Assembly (NCBI GenBank): GCA_015067975.1
Contig: SVLK01000006.1
Coordinates: 1-64,000, forward strand
Direction of reading: 5' to 3'
DNA: 64,000 nt
DNA from: Oscillospiraceae bacterium
GTDB taxonomy: Bacteria > Bacillota > Clostridia > Oscillospirales > Oscillospiraceae
Shown here: positions 34,605 through 41,225 of the stretch, piece by piece
Layout: every line of letters starts with the position of its first letter
How positions within the stretch are numbered: position 1 is the first letter of the stretch
Notes under the pieces: generated by a model
Told to the model about the DNA's origin: nothing
What the model saw: the letters and a program-made list of their open reading frames with translations, nothing else
The model's database searches: none
Program-made: the position numbers and the translations under genes

Positions 34605-36110
34605 ATGAACAAAGAAACGTATTACCAGCCCTATGCTGGACGGGATATCCGTATCCTGGACCAGCATGCGAAAAACACCATTGCTGAGGATTATCTCACC
34701 TTTCCCTATCAAATCCTGGATCATCTGGCCCATGTGGTGATGCTGCAGGAGCAGGAGATCATCCCCCGCCGTGATGCGACTGTGATTCTCAAGGCGCTGC
34801 TGCGCCTGAAAAAAGAGGGCCCTGATATCGTGCCCCATAAACCCGGCCTGACGGACCTGTACTCCAATGTGGAGGAGTGGCTCATTGATCAGGTGGGTAT
34901 TGAAGTGGGAGGTAAGCTGCATACCGGCCGCTCCCGCAACGATATGAACCCCGCCATCGAGCGTATGTATACCCGACAGGCGATTTTAAACGTCTGCGAG
35001 GCGATCAGCCTTTTGATGCAGACGCTGTTGGTACAGGCGGAGGTACATAAGAATACCATTATTCCTGCCTATACCCACCATTCTCAGCAGGCGCAGCCTG
35101 TAACGCTGGGACACTTTTACATGAGTGCCTATGAGAATTTCGCCCGCGATCTGGAGCGCCTGATGGCATCCTACGAGCGTGTGAACCTCAGCCCCATGGG
35201 CGGTGCTGCTGTGGCTACCACCAGCTTCCCCATCAGCCGTGAGCGGGTGTGTGAGCTGTTGGGCTTTGACCATTTGCTGGTCAACTCCATGGACGCATGC
35301 AGTACGCTGGACTATGCCTATGAGCCTGCCTGCGCCATGGCCATCTTTATCAACAACGTGGGCCGTGTGGCCGAGAGCCTGCTGCTGTGGAACCTCAACG
35401 AGGTGGGCATCAGCCGTCTGGCACTGCCGTACTGCTCTTACAGCACCATTATGCCGCAGAAACGTAATCCTGTGGCACTGGAAACGCTGCGTATGGCCGG
35501 TGAATGGACGTACGGTACGCTGAGTACTATGTTCAACACCATGAAGGCCTATCCTCCCGGAAACGGACGTGAGCCCGGTTATGTGGTGGGTCTGTTCTTT
35601 GAAATCGCCCAGCGCATCGAGGACAGCGCCTATCTGCTGGAAGGCATTGTGCGCAATCTGGAAGTAAATGCAGAGCGCGCTTTGCAGGTGACCCGTGATG
35701 GATTCAGTACCGTAACTGATTTGGCCGACGAAATGGTCAAGAGCATGGGCCTGTCCTTCTCTGCCGCGAAGAAGATCGTGGGACGTCTGGTGGTAACAGC
35801 CCAGGCGGAGGGGATTGCCTGCACGGAAATCAACACGGCACTGGTGCGCCGTGCCGCCAAGGAAGCAATGAATATTGATCTGGACATGCCTCAGGAGTTG
35901 ATCACCAACGCGTTGGACCCTGTGGAAAATGTCAACCGCCGCACCATTATCGGCGGACCCAGCCCTGTACGCGTGCAGCAGATGGTCGATGCCGGCCAGC
36001 AGGAGCTGGAAGAATTCTGCCGCCGCCGCCAGCGGGAATGTGACCGCCTTGCTGAGGTGGATGCAAAGCTGATGGCGCTGGCCGAAGCCATTGCCGCCGA
36101 AGCGGAATAA
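34605..36110 (+). CDS. Argininosuccinate lyase/EDDS lyase-like C-N lyase
   Basis: A 501-residue member of the aspartase/fumarase superfamily, argininosuccinate lyase branch. Fumarate-site residues are seen in TGRSRND (107-113), THHS (157-160) and the mobile loop YSTIMPQKRNP (279-289), where S280 aligns with the catalytic serine and K286 and N288 are kept. True argininosuccinate lyases read GSSxMPQKKNP; the Y-S-T and K-R variants and the absence of argG argue for another substrate. EDDS and iminodisuccinate lyases are close relatives that split N-substituted aspartates to fumarate and an amine. The start at 34605 has AAGGAG upstream. It lies in the sigma-54 operon before the MmgE/PrpD gene. 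The substrate assignment is inferred. Confidence 0.85.
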   Translation: MNKETYYQPYAGRDIRILDQHAKNTIAEDYLTFPYQILDHLAHVVMLQEQEIIPRRDATVILKALLRLKKEGPDIVPHKPGLTDLYSNVEEWLIDQVGIEVGGKLHTGRSRNDMNPAIERMYTRQAILNVCEAISLLMQTLLVQAEVHKNTIIPAYTHHSQQAQPVTLGHFYMSAYENFARDLERLMASYERVNLSPMGGAAVATTSFPISRERVCELLGFDHLLVNSMDACSTLDYAYEPACAMAIFINNVGRVAESLLLWNLNEVGISRLALPYCSYSTIMPQKRNPVALETLRMAGEWTYGTLSTMFNTMKAYPPGNGREPGYVVGLFFEIAQRIEDSAYLLEGIVRNLEVNAERALQVTRDGFSTVTDLADEMVKSMGLSFSAAKKIVGRLVVTAQAEGIACTEINTALVRRAAKEAMNIDLDMPQELITNALDPVENVNRRTIIGGPSPVRVQQMVDAGQQELEEFCRRRQRECDRLAEVDAKLMALAEAIAAEAE

Positions 36111-36124
36111 CGACAAACCACAAA

Positions 36125-36201
36125 GGCAGGAGGCGCATCATCTGATGCCGGGCTAAGCCCCTCTGCCTTACCGCCCCGCCGCCCAACGGGCGGCGGGGCG
36201 G
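36125..36201 (+). repeat. Composite GC-rich stem-loops between lyase and MmgE/PrpD genes
   Basis: A perfect 14-base hairpin (36171-36184 with 36188-36201, loop AAC) follows a nested structure in which GGCAG pairs with CTGCC and GCATCA with TGATGC. There is no T tract, so full termination is unlikely. Such structures commonly protect or process operon mRNA segments. Confidence 0.7.
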
Positions 36202-36241
36202 CATCGCATTTACCAAACAAAAGCTCAGGAGGAAATTGATT

Positions 36242-37594
36242 ATGACTTTAAGCGAAATCTTTGCTGCATTTATCTGCGGCAATAGCCATATGACCGAAAA
36301 TGATTTGTATCTGGCCAAGCGCTCTATTGTGGACACCGTAGGCGCTACCATCGCCGGCAGCCGTACCGAAGTGGTGCGCCAGACGCTGCCTGTATATTCT
36401 GCGCCGGGCTGTGCCACCGTTATCGGTGTGGGCAAGGGCTATGCACCGCAGGCCGCTGCCTTTATCAACGGTGTCAGCGGCCATGAACTGGAACTGGACG
36501 ATACCTGTTCTTCCAATCTGGGCCATCCTACGGTGGCTGTGCTGCCGGCTTTGCTGGCAGTGGGTGAGGAACTGGGTTCTTCCGGTGAACAGATTTTGAA
36601 GAGCTTCTTGTATGCCACGGAGATTGAATGCAAAGTGGGCCGCATCTGCGCCGCCGAACTCCACCGTCGCGGCTGGCATGCCAGCAGCATTACCGGTGTT
36701 TTGGGTGCTGCTGCCGGCTGCGGTTATCTGTACGGACAGGACGAGACTACGATGCGCCACACGCTGGGTATTGCGGCCTCGATGGCTTCCGGTGTCCGGG
36801 AGAATTTTGGCACTACTACCAAATCTGTCCACATCGGCAAGACGGCCGGTGACGGCGTCATTGCTGCGCAGCTGGCCAACCACGGTGTGACATCTTCGCC
36901 CCGCGCACTGGAAGGACACGAGGGCTATCTGCGGGAGTATGCAGGCTTCGACGGCATGACATTTGACGAGGATTTTGCCGCTACACTGGGCAATCCTTTC
37001 GACATTGCGGCGCCCGGCTTTGCACTGAAGAAACATCCGTCCTGCTCCAGTACCCACCGCGCCATTGACGGCCTCATTGACCTGATTGAAGAAAACCACC
37101 TGACGGCAGAGGATATTGCCCGCATTGACGTGGGCTTGAGCCAGCCTGCGCTGCGCGAGCTGGTGACGCCCTATCCCAAGGATGGCGAAGAAGCCAAGTT
37201 CAGCATCGGCTTCCAGGTGGCACTGCATCTGACCGGAAAAGACAACATGCCTTACAACTACACCCCGGAGGTCATTTTCCTGCCGGAAATCCAGCGTATT
37301 ATTAACGCGACGTTCCTGTATAACGAACCATCTTCCGACAATCTGCCCTCTGAAATGGGCGTAGGCCCGGCCCATGTAGCCATTACCAAACCCGATGGAA
37401 CCGTGCTGAAAAAGGTCCGTATCTTCCCCGAAGGCCATCTGACTCATCCCATTCCTGATGAAGGAATCTACGATAAGTATAAGAAGTGCACCACGGGCAT
37501 TATCCCTGATGCACAGGCAGATGAACTGTATCAGCGCATCATGCATCTGGAGAAGGAAGCGGATATCCGGGATATTCTCGCCCTGTGCATCTGA
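36242..37594 (+). CDS. MmgE/PrpD family protein
   Basis: A 450-residue MmgE/PrpD protein (family of 2-methylcitrate dehydratase, cis-aconitate decarboxylase and iminodisuccinate epimerase). The helical domain contains GHELELDDTC and the GHPTVAVLPALLA segment, and the HRRGWHASSITGVLGAAA block is the usual family signature; HPSCSSTHRAIDG is in the C-terminal part. No prpB, prpC or acn partner is nearby, which argues against methylcitrate metabolism. The lyase gene immediately upstream makes an epimerase for an N-substituted aspartate an attractive reading, by analogy with iminodisuccinate epimerase. The start at 36242 has CAGGAGG nine bases upstream. Confidence 0.85.
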   Translation: MTLSEIFAAFICGNSHMTENDLYLAKRSIVDTVGATIAGSRTEVVRQTLPVYSAPGCATVIGVGKGYAPQAAAFINGVSGHELELDDTCSSNLGHPTVAVLPALLAVGEELGSSGEQILKSFLYATEIECKVGRICAAELHRRGWHASSITGVLGAAAGCGYLYGQDETTMRHTLGIAASMASGVRENFGTTTKSVHIGKTAGDGVIAAQLANHGVTSSPRALEGHEGYLREYAGFDGMTFDEDFAATLGNPFDIAAPGFALKKHPSCSSTHRAIDGLIDLIEENHLTAEDIARIDVGLSQPALRELVTPYPKDGEEAKFSIGFQVALHLTGKDNMPYNYTPEVIFLPEIQRIINATFLYNEPSSDNLPSEMGVGPAHVAITKPDGTVLKKVRIFPEGHLTHPIPDEGIYDKYKKCTTGIIPDAQADELYQRIMHLEKEADIRDILALCI

Positions 37595-37609
37595 AAAAGG
37601 AGAATGACA

Positions 37610-38761
37610 ATGGAACTGAGAGAACAGGCATTGAAAATGCATAAAGAAAACCGCGGCAAGCTGGCAGTGGAATCAAAAGTGGCGATTTCCTGCGCAGCAG
37701 AGTTGTCGCTGGCCTATACCCCCGGTGTTGCAGAACCCTGCAAGGAGATCGCAAAAAACACGGAGGATGTGTATCAATACACTTCGAAAGGGAATATGGT
37801 GGCGGTGGTTACCGATGGTACGGCTGTACTGGGTCTGGGCGACATCGGACCTGAGGCGGCGCTGCCTGTGATGGAAGGCAAGGCCTGCCTGTTCAAGACT
37901 TTCGGTGGTGTGGATGCATTTCCAATTTGTCTGAACACCAAAGATCCGGATGAAATTGTCAAAACCGTCCAGCTGATCGCTCCCGGTTTTGGCGGCATCA
38001 ATCTGGAGGATATTTCCGCACCTCGCTGCTTTGAGATTGAGCGTCGCCTGATTGAAACGCTGGATATTCCCGTGTTTCACGACGATCAGCACGGTACTGC
38101 GGTGGTGGTATTGGCCGCCCTCATCAATGCGGCCAAATGCATGGGGAAAACGCTGGAAGAGATCAAGACCGTTATTTCCGGTGCGGGTGCGGCCGGCATC
38201 TCCATCTGCACGCTGCTGATGAAGGCCGGTGTCCGTGACGTCATTTTGTGTGACCGCGGCGGTGCAATTTATGAGGGCCGCGAAGGACTCAACAGCGCCA
38301 AGGCAGAGATCGCCCGCGTTACTAACCGCCGTATGGTAAAGGGCTCCCTCGCCGATGCGTTGGTGGACAGCGATCTGCTCATTGGTGTCTCCGGACCCGG
38401 CATTGTCGATGCTGATATGATTCGCAGCATGGGCGAAAAGCCGCTGGTATTTGCCCTGTCCAATCCGACCCCCGAGATCATGCCGGATGAGGCGAAGGAC
38501 GCCGGTGCTTACATTGTGGCTACCGGACGCAGCGATTTTCCTAACCAAATCAACAATCTGCTGGTATTCCCCGGTATTTTCAAAGGAGCGCTGGAAGCAC
38601 GTGCCCGCCACATCACCGAAGAGATGATGATTGCTGCCGCCTACGCCATCGCGTCCTGCGTCAGCGAAGAGCAGAGAGGGCCGGAGTGCATTATCCCCAG
38701 TGTATTTGACCGCACCATTGCCGGTGTGGTAGCAGAAGCCGTCAAAAAATACGTGGATTAA
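37610..38761 (+). CDS. NAD(P)-dependent malic enzyme
   Basis: A 383-residue small-form malic enzyme that oxidatively decarboxylates malate to pyruvate and CO2. The active-site Tyr is in LAYTPGVAEPC (about residue 36), the catalytic Lys in GKACLFKTFGG (about 91), metal-binding acidic residues in INLEDISAPRC and FHDDQHGT (about 133-160), and the Rossmann motif is ISGAGAAGISI (about 186-196). The second ATG (37610) is chosen because AAGGAG is seven bases upstream; the first is too close. It is 15 bases after the MmgE/PrpD gene. In this operon it would convert fumarate-derived malate to pyruvate. Confidence 0.95.
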   Translation: MELREQALKMHKENRGKLAVESKVAISCAAELSLAYTPGVAEPCKEIAKNTEDVYQYTSKGNMVAVVTDGTAVLGLGDIGPEAALPVMEGKACLFKTFGGVDAFPICLNTKDPDEIVKTVQLIAPGFGGINLEDISAPRCFEIERRLIETLDIPVFHDDQHGTAVVVLAALINAAKCMGKTLEEIKTVISGAGAAGISICTLLMKAGVRDVILCDRGGAIYEGREGLNSAKAEIARVTNRRMVKGSLADALVDSDLLIGVSGPGIVDADMIRSMGEKPLVFALSNPTPEIMPDEAKDAGAYIVATGRSDFPNQINNLLVFPGIFKGALEARARHITEEMMIAAAYAIASCVSEEQRGPECIIPSVFDRTIAGVVAEAVKKYVD

Positions 38762-38772
38762 GGAAGAACGAT

Positions 38773-40155
38773 ATGGATCAACGTATCGGCACACTGATTG
38801 CTGCGCCGGATTTTTACAAAAAGGTAGTCAAAATTGCGCTGCCCATCTGTTTGCAGCAGCTGCTCAACCATGGAGCGAGCTTCATCGACACATTGATGGT
38901 CAGCCATATCGGTTATGTCAGCGCCATTACGATTGCATCTGAACTGAACAACCTGATGTTTCTGTTTGGATTCGGCATCAACGCAGCGGTCAGCGTCTAT
39001 GCCGCGCAGTTTTACGGAATTCGCGACTGGAAAAACATGAAACGGGCCTTTGGACTGCTCATTAGCCTGAATATGATCGCCGCTACGCTGTTTTTTATCA
39101 TGGCACAGCTTGGTAATACACGGTTGCTGTCTTTTTACAGCAAAGATGCTGTGTTGGTGGCGCAGGCATGGGAGTATCTTGCTGTTGGCAGTATTGCGTT
39201 CTTTTTCACTTCACTGACCAATGCGTTTGCGTTCATATATCGATGCATCCAAAAGACGATGGTCCCTATGCTGATCGGCTTTGGTGTCAACATTACCAAT
39301 GCTGTACTGAACTATGGGATGATTTTTGGAAAACTGGGCTTTCCTGCGATGGGGGCACGCGGTGCAGCTACCGCAACGGTGATCGCCACGGGACTGGGAC
39401 TTGCGGCCCATATAATCTATGCCGTGGTTACCCGACAGCCATTTTGGGGTAAAGTGCGGGAAATGGTGGATTGGCCGGCCCATTTTTTAATTCCCATGCT
39501 GCGGCGTATGCTGCCTGTGATGGGAAATGAAATGATCTTTGGCCTTGGTGATACAATGTATATTAAGGCATACGGTCTGCTGGGAAGTGCGGCGTTGGAG
39601 TGCTATAAGGTGGGATATTCCATCAGCATGATCCCCTATGTAGTCACTCTGGGCATCGGCAATGCCTGTTCCATGATCGTAGGAGAAAGTCTGGGACGCA
39701 AGGCTTTGCAGGAGGCGAAGAATACCATCCGCTATCTGCTGCCGCTCTCCGGTTTGTTTGCGGTGCTGCTCTCCGGCATTTTGATACTGGTTTCCCGACC
39801 TGCTGTGGGGCTGTTTGAGTTGTCCTCGGAATCGCTGCGGGAAGGAACGGTGCTGATGACGCGGCTGTTTGCCCTGCGCATTGCAACACGACTGTTCAAC
39901 ATCATTTTCCTCTGTGCGATCCGGGCCGGCGGTGATTCCAAGTTCTTGCTGTTCCTTGATTGCGGAATTGTCTGGTTGGTAGGCCTGCCGATTGCCTACG
40001 GTGCGATTTTGCTGCTGGGCATTACCTCCTTGCCGCTGGTGTATGTGCTGGTACAGATTGAGCAAATTGTCCGGCTGATGCTTGGCATCTGGCGCTATCG
40101 GTCCGGAACATGGCTGCGTAATCTGACGGATGAAGTGGAAAAAAAGAAAGAATAA
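38773..40155 (+). CDS. MATE-family efflux transporter
   Basis: A 460-residue multidrug and toxin extrusion protein with about twelve helices in two repeats (ALPICLQQLLNHGASFIDTLMV at the first, MLRRMLPVMGNEMIFGLGDTMYI at the second). It starts 11 bases after the malic enzyme gene, so it is likely the last gene of the sigma-54 operon, with a strong terminator after it. Export of a by-product or of a toxic substrate analogue is possible; many operons, however, end with unrelated MATE genes. Confidence 0.9.
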   Translation: MDQRIGTLIAAPDFYKKVVKIALPICLQQLLNHGASFIDTLMVSHIGYVSAITIASELNNLMFLFGFGINAAVSVYAAQFYGIRDWKNMKRAFGLLISLNMIAATLFFIMAQLGNTRLLSFYSKDAVLVAQAWEYLAVGSIAFFFTSLTNAFAFIYRCIQKTMVPMLIGFGVNITNAVLNYGMIFGKLGFPAMGARGAATATVIATGLGLAAHIIYAVVTRQPFWGKVREMVDWPAHFLIPMLRRMLPVMGNEMIFGLGDTMYIKAYGLLGSAALECYKVGYSISMIPYVVTLGIGNACSMIVGESLGRKALQEAKNTIRYLLPLSGLFAVLLSGILILVSRPAVGLFELSSESLREGTVLMTRLFALRIATRLFNIIFLCAIRAGGDSKFLLFLDCGIVWLVGLPIAYGAILLLGITSLPLVYVLVQIEQIVRLMLGIWRYRSGTWLRNLTDEVEKKKE

Positions 40156-40167
40156 GCATAAAACACG

Positions 40168-40205
40168 AAAAGATCACACGTTGGTAAAGCAACGTGTGAT
40201 CTTTT
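40168..40205 (+). terminator. Terminator of the sigma-54 operon
   Basis: A perfect 16-base inverted repeat (AAAAGATCACACGTTG) around a six-base loop ends in TTTT. Confidence 0.9.
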
Positions 40206-40294
40206 GCAATCCATGGGTGAAAACGAAAAAAGAGGGATACAAAAAGAGCCGGATGTGGTACAATAAGGAAAAACCTGATAGGGAGAAACTGCAT

Positions 40295-40960
40295 ATGTTT
40301 CGAGGATATACGGACAAAACGGTAGAGTTTATGTGGGGCATCCGGTTCAATAACGAACGCGGATGGTTCATGGAACATAAGGAAATGTATCAAAAGGAAC
40401 TGCTGGAACCCACCAAAGCGCTGGCAGAACAGGTGTATGAGGGGTTACGGGAAAAGCTGCCCAATGAACCGTTGATGATGAAGGTGTCCCGCATTTACCG
40501 CGACGCCCGACGTCTGTTCGGTCGGGGACCGTACAAAGACCATTTGTGGTTCTGCGTTCGTACCGGTGACGAGGATTGGACGGGGCGTCCTACATTTTAT
40601 TTTGAGATTGCGCCGGAGTATTACAGCTACGGTATGGGATTTTGGTCGGCGTCGGCGGCCACCATGGAGCGGTTTCGTCAGCAGGTGAAAGAGCATCCGG
40701 AGGAGCTGGAGAAGCTGGTGCGCGATTTTAACCGCAGCGGCCGGTTCACACTGGTAGGGCCGGAGTATGCCCGTGACAAAGGCGCGAGCAGTGATTTGCT
40801 GCGGGCATGGGTGCAGAAGAAAAGCCTTTCGCTGCAATTTGAAAAGCCGTTGGACGAGCGTATTTTCCGCCCGGAGCTGGCTGACGAGATTGTGACGGAA
40901 CTGGGGGAACTGGTGCCGTTTTACCGTTATTTTGCAAAGATTTGCGCCAAGGTGGAATAA
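40295..40960 (+). CDS. DUF2461 family protein
   Basis: A 221-residue protein of the DUF2461 family (conserved hypothetical, sometimes annotated as TIGR02453). Signature pieces are FMWGIRFNNERGWFMEHKEMY near the N-terminus, SRIYRDARRLFGRGPYKDH, and FYFEIAPEYYSYGMGFW. Function is unknown. It is soluble, with no signal sequence. The start at 40295 lies after GGGAGAA; a longer in-frame reading upstream runs through the terminator and is rejected. A weak promoter may exist (TACAAT at 40258-40263) without a clear -35. Confidence 0.85.
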   Translation: MFRGYTDKTVEFMWGIRFNNERGWFMEHKEMYQKELLEPTKALAEQVYEGLREKLPNEPLMMKVSRIYRDARRLFGRGPYKDHLWFCVRTGDEDWTGRPTFYFEIAPEYYSYGMGFWSASAATMERFRQQVKEHPEELEKLVRDFNRSGRFTLVGPEYARDKGASSDLLRAWVQKKSLSLQFEKPLDERIFRPELADEIVTELGELVPFYRYFAKICAKVE

Positions 40961-40987
40961 AAGATTCTAAAAGTCCCGGAACATCCC

Positions 40988-41017
40988 TTGACAAGCGAGA
41001 AAACGGACTGATATAAT
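40988..41017 (+). promoter_or_regulatory. Promoter of the Mn2+ riboswitch/P-type ATPase transcript
   Basis: Consensus TTGACA (40988-40993) and TATAAT (41012-41017) are separated by 18 bases, with a start just ahead of the riboswitch. Confidence 0.85.
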
Positions 41018-41035
41018 ACTTTATGGAAAACGAAT

Positions 41036-41130
41036 ATCCGCTTTGAGGGAGTAATTCGGCCTGCCGCGTGCGACAGGTGAAACAGACCCGTCAACCGGCC
41101 TTTGGCCCGGGCTGTTTTGAAAGAATGAGA
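41036..41130 (+). promoter_or_regulatory. yybP-ykoY manganese riboswitch
   Basis: The leader has the conserved blocks of this class: TTTGAGGGAGTAATTC at 41043-41057, the GCGACAGGTGAAACAGACCCGTC region (41070-41092), and CCGGCCTTTGGCCCGGGC at 41095-41112, followed by the closing strand near 41121-41130. These RNAs bind Mn2+ in a four-way-junction-like aptamer and turn on exporter genes when Mn2+ is high. The intrinsic terminator follows at once, and the controlled gene is a P-type cation ATPase, a known target type. Boundaries are approximate. Confidence 0.9.
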
Positions 41131-41174
41131 CTCATACGCAAGCCACTACTTTGGCAGGCGTATGAGTTTTTTTG
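41130..41174 (+). terminator. Riboswitch-controlled terminator
   Basis: ACTCATACGC (41130-41139) pairs with GCGTATGAGT (41158-41167), enclosing a GCCA/TGGC stem, and is followed by TTTTTTT. The 5' arm overlaps the end of the aptamer closing helix, so ligand binding can compete with terminator formation. Confidence 0.88.
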
Positions 41175-41225
41175 ATGAAAAGAATGCAAAATAAGATAGA
41201 TAATTATAAGAAGGAGCGATGGATT

